Source: an uncultured Flaviramulus sp. (GTDB taxonomy: Bacteria > Bacteroidota > Bacteroidia > Flavobacteriales > Flavobacteriaceae). Taken from it: a stretch of DNA of 64,000 bases. Numbering within the stretch: the first letter of the stretch is position 1; every line of letters begins with the position of its first letter. Shown here one piece after another: positions 17,168-23,873 of the stretch. The notes beneath the pieces are model-generated. The model saw only the letters and a program-made list of their open reading frames with translations. It had not been told where the DNA came from and made no database searches. The stretch is from contig CANLXL010000005.1 in the NCBI GenBank assembly GCA_947495125.1, forward strand, positions 276,972 to 340,971. Direction: 5' to 3'. Made by a program: the position numbers and the translations under genes.

Positions 17168-17568
17168 AACTAAGTGAGCGTCAACAGATATTTACTTTAA
17201 ATGTAGCTTGGCTAATTATTGAAGCTTACATGCGAGGTTTTGATATCACATTAGGTGAATCCTATAGAACACAAAGCCAAGTATTACTTTATTTTTTTGG
17301 TCGTACTGTTGAACGCACATCTAAAGGAATCGAGCTGAAGAAGTCAAAAAAACTCAGTAAAACACTTAGAAGTTTACACGCAGATCGGTTGGCAATTGAC
17401 TTAAACTTTTTCAAAAATGGAAACCTCACTTATCGATGGGAAGATATTAAACCACTAGGTGAATATTGGGAAAGCCTTCATCCTGATAATGTTTGGGGCG
17501 GTGATTTTAATAAGGATGGAAAAAAGAATGGGTTCATCGATACACCCCATTTTCAAATGAATAAATAA
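17164..17568 (+). CDS. M15-family endopeptidase (endolysin)
   Basis: A 134-residue single-domain peptidase without signal peptide. The M15/VanY zinc site is visible: SLHADRLAIDL gives His72 and Asp79 (H-x6-D), and DTPHFQM gives His128, the third ligand. ESYRTQSQ near residue 32 matches the S.yRT motif before the site. Such phage enzymes cut the L-Ala-D-Glu bond of the peptidoglycan stem peptide. It sits between holin-like and spanin-like genes and overlaps its neighbours at both ends. Release probably depends on the holin, since no leader is present. Confidence 0.8.
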   Translation: MKLSERQQIFTLNVAWLIIEAYMRGFDITLGESYRTQSQVLLYFFGRTVERTSKGIELKKSKKLSKTLRSLHADRLAIDLNFFKNGNLTYRWEDIKPLGEYWESLHPDNVWGGDFNKDGKKNGFIDTPHFQMNK

Positions 17569-17639
17569 TGGATAAGAATGAGAAATGGATTTGGTGTATA
17601 TGGTTCTGTTTACTAATTGTGTTATTCTTTATGTTTTAA
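17568..17639 (+). CDS. 23-residue single-pass mini-protein in lysis cassette
   Basis: A tiny frame whose ATG overlaps the endolysin stop (TAATG). It encodes a hydrophilic start (DKNEKW) and one Trp/Cys/Phe-rich membrane segment (IWCIWFCLLIVLFFMF). It ends three bases before the next gene. Tight spacing on both sides and a complete membrane segment suggest a real lysis-associated peptide, but a chance frame of this length cannot be excluded. Confidence 0.35.
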   Translation: MDKNEKWIWCIWFCLLIVLFFMF

Positions 17640-17642
17640 ATT

Positions 17643-17984
17643 ATGATAATAAGTTGGTTTAAATCGTTAAGTCTTCCGTGGAAATTTGTAGTAATTATTT
17701 CCGTAGTTGGCTATTTAGGGTATCAGGTAATGTCCATTAGATACGAGTATATCCGTCATCAATGGCTAAAACAGATTACTGAAGAAAAGGCTATAATTGA
17801 AGAAAAGAAAGAAACCAATTCAGTTAAACAAGATAGTTTAATCGATTCCGGAACCCAAGACAACAAAAAAATACAATCTCAAATAAAAAAAATCAATTCT
17901 AAATCTAAACGAGATGCTGAAGCAATTGACAATACTGTTTATTCTAACTCTAAACTTGACAGCCTACTCGCAAGCTACGACTAA
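17643..17984 (+). CDS. Spanin-like inner-membrane subunit (Rz-like)
   Basis: A 113-residue protein with one N-terminal membrane segment (WKFVVIISVVGYLGYQVM) followed by a long charged, heptad-like helix rich in Lys, Glu and Gln. This is the layout of inner-membrane spanins. Its last 71 bases overlap the start of the next gene in another frame, the classic nested arrangement of Rz/Rz1. It would help disrupt the outer membrane after peptidoglycan degradation. No sequence homology is claimed; the call uses topology and genetic architecture. Confidence 0.5.
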   Translation: MIISWFKSLSLPWKFVVIISVVGYLGYQVMSIRYEYIRHQWLKQITEEKAIIEEKKETNSVKQDSLIDSGTQDNKKIQSQIKKINSKSKRDAEAIDNTVYSNSKLDSLLASYD

Positions 17985-18276
17985 AGTAGTTAAAGTCTCT
18001 ACCTTAAAAGCCATGGGTAAAGACCTTGAGAAGTGCGAGAAAGTTATAAAGCCAGAACTAGCCATTAAAAGCAAAAAACTAGATTCTGTTATTATTGCTA
18101 ACCTTGAGATATTTTCAGAATTAAAGATTCTCCGAACCGAAAACAAAAGCTACGACACCCGATTGAAGGAGCTAAACAATGATTTATTAAAAGCTACCAA
18201 GCATAAAAAATCAAGTTGGGTTATACCCGGGCTTGGTGGTGTTATTGTAGGTTTGGTTTTGGGGTTTAGTATTTAG
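17914..18276 (+). CDS. Spanin-like exported protein with C-terminal membrane segment
   Basis: A 120-residue protein starting inside the previous gene in a different frame. It has a signal peptide (LKQLTILFILTLNLTAYSQ) without a lipobox cysteine. A coiled-coil middle follows (LKILRTENKSYDTRLKELNN), then a C-terminal membrane segment (VIPGLGGVIVGLVLGFSI). Nested position suggests an Rz1-like partner. The C-terminal anchor instead recalls unimolecular spanins, which have an N-terminal lipid and a C-terminal transmembrane helix. The absent lipid-attachment cysteine fits neither type. Confidence 0.45.
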   Translation: MLKQLTILFILTLNLTAYSQATTKVVKVSTLKAMGKDLEKCEKVIKPELAIKSKKLDSVIIANLEIFSELKILRTENKSYDTRLKELNNDLLKATKHKKSSWVIPGLGGVIVGLVLGFSI

Positions 18277-18277
18277 C

Positions 18278-18517
18278 TTATTGAAGTTTCCATTCTTTAC
18301 TCAATACTTTTGCGATTGCTTCTATTTTGCTTAGAGTGGGGTTTCCTTTTCCTTTCTCGAGCATTGAAACCTCTCTCTGACTTAACAATATATTACCATC
18401 TAAAGCCTTTACAGCCTCACATAATTCCTTCTGTGTTAAATCTAATGCACGTCTGCACCTTCTTATTTCTTCCCCTATTGCCATGAGGTTAAAAATATCT
18501 AATTTTTGTGTTTCCAT
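18278..18517 (-). CDS. XRE-family helix-turn-helix repressor (prophage)
   Basis: A 79-residue protein on the opposite strand to the rest of the prophage. Residues about 15-75 form a complete HTH_3 domain: IGEEIRRCRRALDLTQKEL, LSQREVSMLEKGKGNPTL and IEAIAKVLS. A TATATTTG box lies exactly four bases before its ATG, so its message is probably leaderless. The same bases overlap the first of four direct repeats in the divergent intergenic region, so it probably represses itself and the rightward genes. Confidence 0.8.
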   Translation of the reverse strand: METQKLDIFNLMAIGEEIRRCRRALDLTQKELCEAVKALDGNILLSQREVSMLEKGKGNPTLSKIEAIAKVLSKEWKLQ

Positions 18518-18522
18518 ACTAC

Positions 18523-18596
18523 AAATATAACAAAAATATCATAAATATAACAAATATATAATAAAATAGAACAAATATGTTATTAAATATAACGTA
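18523..18596. repeat. Four direct repeats spaced two helical turns apart (probable operator array)
   Basis: Units of AAATATAACAAA lie at 18523-18534 and 18543-18554. AAATAGAACAAA is at 18564-18575 and AAATATAACGTA at 18585-18596. Start-to-start spacings are 20, 21 and 21 bases, placing all units on one face of the helix. The first two overlap CAAATATA, the minus-strand -7 box type used by the XRE gene. The likely ligand is the XRE protein. Confidence 0.55.
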
Positions 18597-18614
18597 TATA
18601 TAATATTTGTTTTG

Positions 18615-18622
18615 TACATTTG
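18615..18622 (+). promoter_or_regulatory. Candidate -7 box (TACATTTG) for the PP-loop operon
   Basis: A TAnnTTTG match 32 bases before the start at 18655, immediately after the four-repeat array. It would drive the two PP-loop genes and be open to control by the divergent XRE protein. Confidence 0.4.
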
Positions 18623-18654
18623 TGATGTTAGAAACAATCTAATCAAGATGCAGT

Positions 18655-19545
18655 ATGAATGAGTTAACCGTTTTATCGTTTGGAGCTGGTCAAGATAGCA
18701 CAGCTATACTTTACAAGATCATCCATGATCCGGATTTTAGATCACAGTATGTAAAAGGCGATTTGATTGTAATAATGGCAGATACTTGTAATGAGCATTC
18801 CCATACTTACATCCATGTGAATGATATGCGTGATTTATGCAAAGAAAATCAAATCCCCTTCTTTTTTATAAAACCGAAGGACTACGCTTCCGGATCGTGG
18901 ATTGGTGGGCTTGTGTATTTCTATGAGCAAAAAAACGCTGTGGGATCCAAAGCTTTTCCAAAGACTTGCACCGATAATTTAAAGATACGTCCGATTTACA
19001 AGTTCTTAGAAAAGTATGTCCACGATAATTACGGTACCAAATACTATGGAAGAAAAAGAGCTTTTTACGAGTTCGTTAGAAATAATTCTAAAATCCGGGT
19101 GTTAATTGGTATTGCAGCCAAAGAAGAAAAGCGAGCATCCGAAAACGGAAGCAGTCCAGCAAAATGGTTTAATGAGTGTATAGAGAAAGTATATCCGCTA
19201 ATTACCGAGAACATGGATCGTAAGGCGTGTCAAGATTATATCGAATCGCTTAATAAGCCAGTTCCGTTTCCTTCAAATTGCATCCTGTGTCCATTCATGT
19301 CATTGCAAGAGCTTCTTTATCTCCACAGACATGAAAACACATGGTATAAAAAATGGGTTGAACTTGAAGAAAAGAAGATCCAGAATAATCTTCATAAAGA
19401 GGATAAGAATTTAGGTGTATGGGGTACCCGGGAGAGACTTCCTGAGATTCTAAAAAAAGCCGAAGAAAAGTACGGGCATATGTCCGAAGCTGAATTAATT
19501 GAATATAAAATGAGCCATGGCCATTGTGTCATGAGTAAATATTAA
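18655..19545 (+). CDS. PP-loop (PAPS reductase-fold) protein, prophage
   Basis: A 296-residue protein with an N-terminal PP-loop of adenine nucleotide alpha-hydrolases. The loop is the variant LSFGAGQDSTAIL in place of SGGxDS. The C-terminal half has paired cysteines (CILCPF) and the ending SHGHCVMSKY. These enzymes adenylate or transfer sulfur to a substrate. Phage copies are common but mostly uncharacterised, with nucleic-acid modification or nucleotide metabolism as candidate roles. It is followed after four bases by a second, distinct PP-loop gene. It is not called CysH because the context is not sulfate assimilation. Confidence 0.7.
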   Translation: MNELTVLSFGAGQDSTAILYKIIHDPDFRSQYVKGDLIVIMADTCNEHSHTYIHVNDMRDLCKENQIPFFFIKPKDYASGSWIGGLVYFYEQKNAVGSKAFPKTCTDNLKIRPIYKFLEKYVHDNYGTKYYGRKRAFYEFVRNNSKIRVLIGIAAKEEKRASENGSSPAKWFNECIEKVYPLITENMDRKACQDYIESLNKPVPFPSNCILCPFMSLQELLYLHRHENTWYKKWVELEEKKIQNNLHKEDKNLGVWGTRERLPEILKKAEEKYGHMSEAELIEYKMSHGHCVMSKY

Positions 19546-19549
19546 ATAG

Positions 19550-20509
19550 TTGGAATTGAAACAATACGACAAATACATAATAGCATTTTCGGGTGGTAAA
19601 GATTCAATTGCTTGTTTCCTACATCTTTTAGATTCTGGCGTATCTAAAGATCGTATTGAACTTTGGCATCACCTTATTGATGGAAAGGAAGAAACTTTTA
19701 TGGACTGGGAAGTAACCGAAGACTATTGTAGAAAGTTTGCTGAAGCCTTTGGAGTGAAAATATATTTCTCATGGAAAGAAGGAGGCTTTAAGAGAGAAAT
19801 GTTAAGAGATAACCAATTAACAGCAGCTACTTCATTTGAAACACCAGAAGGAATTAAAACCACAGGTGGTATTCTTGGCAAGAAATCAACCAGATTAAAG
19901 TTTCCGCAAGTTAGCCCAAATCTTCAAGTCCGGTGGTGTAGTGCATATCTCAAAATAGATGTATGTGCAACTGCTATTCGTAACCAAGAAAGGTTTAAAG
20001 GCTTAAAAACGGTTGTAATTTCTGGTGAACGTGGAGAAGAAAGTAAAGCACGTGCAGGGTATTCTCAATTAGAACCAGATAGATCAGATTTAAGAAGCGG
20101 CATAGTTGCTAGATACGTAGATCGTATGCGCCCAATTAGAGATTGGACAGAGCAACAAGTTTGGGGAATTATTGAAAAGTACGGAGTAATTGTGCATCCG
20201 TGTTATTACCTAGGGTGGTCTAGGTGTAGCTGTAAGTTTTGCATATTTGGTAATAAAAATCAATTTGCTAGTGCTCATTATATATCACCCATCCAAGCGG
20301 AAGACTTGATGAGTTACGAAACAATCTTTGGGATCACATTAAAAAGAAATTCTGATTTAAGAACTCTTATTGCTTCTGGGGAGCCTTATAAAGACATTAC
20401 TAAAGAATTAGCTCTAATGGCAACCAGTAAGATTTATACCGGAAACATAACTACAAATAAATGGTTTTTACCGGCTGGGGCTTACGGTGAAAGTTGTGGC
20501 CCATCATAA
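19550..20509 (+). CDS. Second PP-loop (PAPS reductase/DndC-like) protein, prophage
   Basis: A 319-residue protein starting at a TTG (19550; another TTG is at 19556) four bases after the preceding gene. The canonical PP-loop is present at residues 9-17 (IAFSGGKDSIACF). RWCSAYLK and a C-terminal Cys group (SRCSCKFCIFGNK) fit the PAPS reductase/DndC superfamily and could bind an iron-sulfur cluster. VISGERGEESKAR is the usual second nucleotide-binding strand. Two adjacent PP-loop proteins suggest a two-step modification. No other dnd genes are visible, so phosphorothioation is not claimed. Confidence 0.7.
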   Translation: MELKQYDKYIIAFSGGKDSIACFLHLLDSGVSKDRIELWHHLIDGKEETFMDWEVTEDYCRKFAEAFGVKIYFSWKEGGFKREMLRDNQLTAATSFETPEGIKTTGGILGKKSTRLKFPQVSPNLQVRWCSAYLKIDVCATAIRNQERFKGLKTVVISGERGEESKARAGYSQLEPDRSDLRSGIVARYVDRMRPIRDWTEQQVWGIIEKYGVIVHPCYYLGWSRCSCKFCIFGNKNQFASAHYISPIQAEDLMSYETIFGITLKRNSDLRTLIASGEPYKDITKELALMATSKIYTGNITTNKWFLPAGAYGESCGPS

Positions 20510-20566
20510 TTAACATTGTTCCATTTTGCAACAATAACGCCTTTGATTTTCCATTAATTTTGCCCT

Positions 20567-20845
20567 ATGTATTACAAGTATTTCAGAGGGGTTATAAAAA
20601 ATCAAGGTGTTCCGAACCTTAATAGTGAGCAACATGTGAAAATGCATGACATAGCATATTTCGAGGGCGCACTTAATATATTAAAAAAGCTTAAAGAGAA
20701 AACGATTAAGACGGAAGAACGTTATAAATATGACGTTGAAATTATGAGTATTGAAGGTAATTTAAGCCGTTTACTGAATCTTCCATACGGCAAAGAATAC
20801 CCAAAATCCGTTTTAAATGGTATGCTTATTAAATCTCAGGAATAA
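20567..20845 (+). CDS. Small prophage protein, unknown function
   Basis: A 92-residue soluble, helical protein (YFEGALNILKKLKEKTIKTE). A TAATTTTG box (20555-20562) lies exactly four bases before the ATG, so transcription would begin at or beside the start codon. It precedes the SRAP gene, whose own promoter box lies just after this gene's stop codon. I do not recognise a family. Confidence 0.6.
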   Translation: MYYKYFRGVIKNQGVPNLNSEQHVKMHDIAYFEGALNILKKLKEKTIKTEERYKYDVEIMSIEGNLSRLLNLPYGKEYPKSVLNGMLIKSQE

Positions 20846-20861
20846 TTTATATTTTTGGGAT

Positions 20862-21593
20862 ATGTGCTACTCAACAGCCTTAAGAAAACAACGAGAACAA
20901 ATTGAGCAACGGTTATATGATCAGTTGGATGCTGAATTTGAAGTACCTTTAGAGTTCGAGCCGTATTTTCATCTTAATGGTTTTACACATGGAAACCTTC
21001 AGATTATTAAAATGGATGAACCGGATAAAATTTACCCTGCTTCCTGGGGGTTGGTTCCGGATTGGGCTACTCATAACCCAAGTGAGTTTTATAAAAAAGG
21101 AAACACCCTAAATGCGCGATCTGAATCTATATTTGAGAAACCTTCTTTTAAGGAAAGTGCGAATGATAAAAGATGTTTAATCCTGGCCGATGGATTTTTT
21201 GAGCCACATCATGAAAACAACGTTTCAATACCTCATTTCTGTTACCAGCCATCTAAAGAATATCCGGAAGGTGATTTGTTTTTATTCGCCGGGCTTTATA
21301 ATGAACTAGACGATGAATTATTCACAACAACTATTTTAACGGTAGAAGCTAACCCGTTTTTCGCTGAAGTGCATAACAAGAAAAAGAGAATGCCTTTAGT
21401 GCTTGCAGAGGATCTATATGAAGATTGGCTCGATGATGGTATGAGTCAACCACAATTAAACGAACTCATGGCCTTTGGTTTTACTTCAGAAGAATTTAAA
21501 GCGCATCCTGTGTCTCGAGATTTGTATAAAAAAGGCATCGATACTAATAAGCCTTATATTGTTGAGCCTGTTGAAAAGAATACTTTGTTTTAG
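20862..21593 (+). CDS. SRAP/HMCES-family abasic-site protein (YedK-like)
   Basis: The frame is open from 20817, but the ATG at 20862 is chosen. It places the catalytic cysteine at position 2 (MCYSTA), which becomes the N-terminus that reacts with abasic DNA, and it lies four bases after a TATTTTTG box. The 243-residue product shows further SRAP features: ASWGLVPDWA, NARSESIFEKPSF, ILADGFFEPHH with the catalytic Glu, and the conserved His of AEVHNKKKRMPL. SRAP proteins form thiazolidine crosslinks with AP sites in single-stranded DNA. A prophage copy may protect modified or replicating phage DNA. Confidence 0.85.
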   Translation: MCYSTALRKQREQIEQRLYDQLDAEFEVPLEFEPYFHLNGFTHGNLQIIKMDEPDKIYPASWGLVPDWATHNPSEFYKKGNTLNARSESIFEKPSFKESANDKRCLILADGFFEPHHENNVSIPHFCYQPSKEYPEGDLFLFAGLYNELDDELFTTTILTVEANPFFAEVHNKKKRMPLVLAEDLYEDWLDDGMSQPQLNELMAFGFTSEEFKAHPVSRDLYKKGIDTNKPYIVEPVEKNTLF

Positions 21594-21620
21594 TTAATAA
21601 TAATATTCTATCTTTATGAA

Positions 21621-21776
21621 ATGATACCACTTATTAAAAAATCCGATGTTGAAATTCCAGTAGACAATCTAAATCCTTTAGATGTTCTTATATTTTGGTG
21701 TGTTTTAATGATGGTTTTATACCTTATTTCAGGGATAAATAACTTCAGAACGTTGCAAAAAAGTTGCAAAAATTAA
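21621..21776 (+). CDS. 51-residue single-pass membrane protein at prophage end
   Basis: A short frame encoding a hydrophilic N-terminus, one membrane segment (DVLIFWCVLMMVLYLIS) and a basic tail. TATCTTTA (21609-21616) lies four bases before the ATG, the same arrangement as at neighbouring prophage genes, which supports it being expressed. It is the last frame before the attachment site. Function unknown. Confidence 0.4.
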   Translation: MIPLIKKSDVEIPVDNLNPLDVLIFWCVLMMVLYLISGINNFRTLQKSCKN

Positions 21777-21792
21777 AAATAGTTTCATAAAA

Positions 21793-21814
21793 CCCCTTTA
21801 AATAAAGGTGTTTT
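21793..21814 (+). terminator. Possible terminator hairpin at prophage end
   Basis: CCTTT/AAAGG stem (21795-21799 with 21804-21808) around a four-base loop, followed by GTTTT. It is modest, lying between the last prophage frame and the tRNA fragment. Confidence 0.35.
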
Positions 21815-21830
21815 GGGGTGTGTGATATGT

Positions 21831-21876
21831 GATTACGGCTCAAGAGGTTACAGGTTTGAATCCTGTCGTGGTCACT
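21831..21876 (+). other. attR: 3' half of tRNA-Arg(ACG) left by prophage integration
   Basis: The segment reads as the 3' part of a tRNA: an anticodon-loop-like TTACGGC, then a T-arm with stem ACAGG (21850-21854), loop TTTGAAT and CCTGT (21862-21866). The acceptor 3' strand CGTGGTC follows. It matches the 3' end of flavobacterial tRNA-Arg(ACG) as I remember it. No matching 5' half (it would begin GACCACG) lies upstream, so this is a duplicated 3' end. It reads rightward, so the element lies to its left, and the intact tRNA and integrase are expected outside the window. Confidence 0.7.
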
Positions 21877-21886
21877 AGTGTTTGTA

Positions 21887-21914
21887 AAGCTTTCAAGAAA
21901 TTGAAGGCTTTTTT
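21887..21914 (+). terminator. Rho-independent terminator after the tRNA-Arg fragment
   Basis: Stem AAGCTTTCAA (21887-21896), loop GAAA, TTGAAGGCTT (21901-21910), then TTTT. Probably the original terminator of the interrupted tRNA gene, now 10 bases after attR. Confidence 0.65.
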
Positions 21915-22126
21915 GTTTGTGTTATTTGCACATGATTTGCAATAAAATTATGATTTAAGCGAAAAGCTACTTGTATTATTTTGATAAGTCAATCATCTAA
22001 AATAGTTTGTAGTAAATTTCACTAAAATGATATATTTTTGTTAAATTGGCTTAAAATTATTCTTACAACCTGAATTTAATTTGATTATATTAAAATTTAA
22101 TTTACATTTACAATCTTAACTTATAA

Positions 22127-22645
22127 GTGAAGTCAGAAGTTGAAATAATAAAATTGGATAACCTTAACTTCACAAAAGTCGCGTATTATGCACTCAAATT
22201 TAAAGATGAAGACTTAAACGAATTAGATAAATTTTATAATAATTATCGTAAGGATTATTCAGAAAGTGTTGATTATATTAAAATGTGGATTGCTCATATT
22301 GGAGAAAAATTTGGTGCAACCCCTCAATACTTCCGACCTGAAGATAATGCTTTTGCGCTTCCACCTACAAAAGAAAAGATTGAATATTTGGATTTAGATT
22401 TAGATCAAGAAAAAATGAAATTAAGACTTTATTGCCTTGTCCTTAGTGAGAAAATTGTAATTTTAGTAAATGGAGGTATTAAAGAGAGTCAAGCAACCAG
22501 AGATAGTCCTTCGTGCTGGAAACAATTTATGTTTGCCTCAAATATTGCATCTCAAATCAGAAAAATGAGGTTAAAAAGTAATTTAACAATTGATAACAAA
22601 TCAATAATAATGAACAATTCCTTTTCACTTTCTTATAAAAAATAA
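22127..22645 (+). CDS. Putative toxin of a HigB-like toxin-antitoxin-chaperone operon
   Basis: A 172-residue protein starting at GTG, one base upstream of an XRE gene. The C-terminal half (KLRLYCLVLSEKIVILVNGG then SCWKQFMFASNIASQIRKM) has the strand-turn-strand-helix pattern of RelE/HigB or Gp49-like toxins, which cleave mRNA on the ribosome. The N-terminal 90 residues are specific to this protein. Toxin-first order with an XRE antitoxin is the HigBA layout. The family assignment is by pattern and context; catalytic residues could not be pinned down. Confidence 0.45.
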   Translation: MKSEVEIIKLDNLNFTKVAYYALKFKDEDLNELDKFYNNYRKDYSESVDYIKMWIAHIGEKFGATPQYFRPEDNAFALPPTKEKIEYLDLDLDQEKMKLRLYCLVLSEKIVILVNGGIKESQATRDSPSCWKQFMFASNIASQIRKMRLKSNLTIDNKSIIMNNSFSLSYKK

Positions 22646-22646
22646 T

Positions 22647-23192
22647 ATGGCATCAGAAGCATATTTAAAAGCAATTAGTGAAATCCCAAAAGACATCCGA
22701 GATGATGTAATAGGGTCAATTAACATTGCTAACGAAATTCAAATGGCTTTAACTAAATTGAATAAGTCGCCTGCTGATTTGGCCAGGATGATGGGAAAGT
22801 CAGAATCGGAAATTAGTAAATGGCTTACAGGTCTTCATAACTTCACTTTTAAAACCGTAAGAAGAATTGAGAATGTTTTAGACACTAAACTAGTTATGAC
22901 TTCTTCTGAAAAACTAGAATGCTATGATGAAATTATCAAAGCTAATATTAGTAAGATTCGCCATTTAGAAGGAGAAATCAATAGACTTAAAGGAATTACA
23001 ACTGGGAATATCTCTTGGACAAAGGCTGTTTTTGGTTATAAAGGAATGAATACCCACATTCTAATCTCTGGATTAAATAAGGGAATGAATGCTTTTGTTA
23101 TTCAGGGCGGTCATCATGATGACATACAATTAAAAACACCAAGAGAACCACAGCGTTATAGTTTTTCCCGTATTCATGAAAATGAAACTTAG
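22647..23192 (+). CDS. XRE/HigA-type antitoxin with long C-terminal extension
   Basis: A 181-residue protein. Residues about 25-75 form a HigA-like helix-turn-helix (IQMALTKLNKSPADLARMMG, SESEISKWLTGLHNFTF, TVRRIENVL). After it comes a coiled-coil segment (IRHLEGEINRLKG) and a ~70-residue tail with the pattern THILISGLNKGMNAFVIQGG. In toxin-antitoxin-chaperone systems the antitoxin carries a C-terminal chaperone-addiction segment; this tail could play that role. The gene is one base from the upstream gene and three from the downstream one, so all three form one operon. Confidence 0.65.
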   Translation: MASEAYLKAISEIPKDIRDDVIGSINIANEIQMALTKLNKSPADLARMMGKSESEISKWLTGLHNFTFKTVRRIENVLDTKLVMTSSEKLECYDEIIKANISKIRHLEGEINRLKGITTGNISWTKAVFGYKGMNTHILISGLNKGMNAFVIQGGHHDDIQLKTPREPQRYSFSRIHENET

Positions 23193-23195
23193 ACT

Positions 23196-23642
23196 ATGAG
23201 TAATAAAAAGAAATCATCTAAAAAAATAATAAGGGTTGAGATTACTGAGTCAACACCTAGTGATTTTTATATTGCACATCTAGAAGACTTTGAAACTAAA
23301 GACCTTGATTCTGAGGATTTTCAATATAGACTTAATGTCCAATATTCAACTCAGAATGCAAAAAAACTTTTTAGACTTGAGTTGAAATTAGATGCATTTT
23401 TTAAAAATGAAGATATAAGTGAAAGTGGTGTTTTTGGAATTACTAGTAATTCGGTTTTTAAAGTCAAAGATTTTGATAAGATTGTTGATAAGAACGATGA
23501 ATTAATTGCTCCAGAAAAGTTTATTAAAAAATTATTAAATATTTGCATAGGAGGTGTTCGAGGAATGTTATCATCTAACTTAATCGGTACAAACCTTTCT
23601 CACATAACATTACCTTTATTTGATTTAAAGCCAAAAGATTAA
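23196..23642 (+). CDS. Putative SecB-like chaperone of a toxin-antitoxin-chaperone operon
   Basis: A 148-residue soluble protein. Beta-rich segments (FQYRLNVQYSTQNAKKLFRL, ESGVFGITSNSVFKV) are followed by a helical C-terminal part ending in NICIGGVRGMLSSNL, IGTNLSHITLPLFDL. This ending resembles the RG..........LP conclusion of SecB-like proteins, and the size fits. SecB-like partners fold labile antitoxins in TAC operons (as in the Mycobacterium tuberculosis HigBA-Rv1957 system). Identification is moderate and depends strongly on gene order. Confidence 0.5.
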   Translation: MSNKKKSSKKIIRVEITESTPSDFYIAHLEDFETKDLDSEDFQYRLNVQYSTQNAKKLFRLELKLDAFFKNEDISESGVFGITSNSVFKVKDFDKIVDKNDELIAPEKFIKKLLNICIGGVRGMLSSNLIGTNLSHITLPLFDLKPKD

Positions 23643-23873
23643 AAGCCAATTCCATTTTTAATATTAGCTTAATTAGAAAATCCATAGATAACTATATGGT
23701 TTCAAAATAATGATCCGGAATTTCATCAATTAAGCAACAAACTCGATTTCCAATAAAATCATAATTCATACCTGGTTTAAAATAAAAATAAAACCTAGTA
23801 ATATTATACTTCTCATTGTAAGCTTGGTGTGTTTTTTGTAAAAGTCTTTTTGAAACAGAATACTTTATGTACT

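Noticed and set aside
18655..20509. DNA phosphorothioation (dnd) system
   Set aside because: Only PP-loop proteins are present; DndA, B, D and E-like genes are missing and the first PP-loop is atypical.
20817..20861. Upstream start for the SRAP gene
   Set aside because: It would bury the catalytic cysteine, which must be residue 2, and overlaps the previous gene; the ATG at 20862 has its own promoter box.
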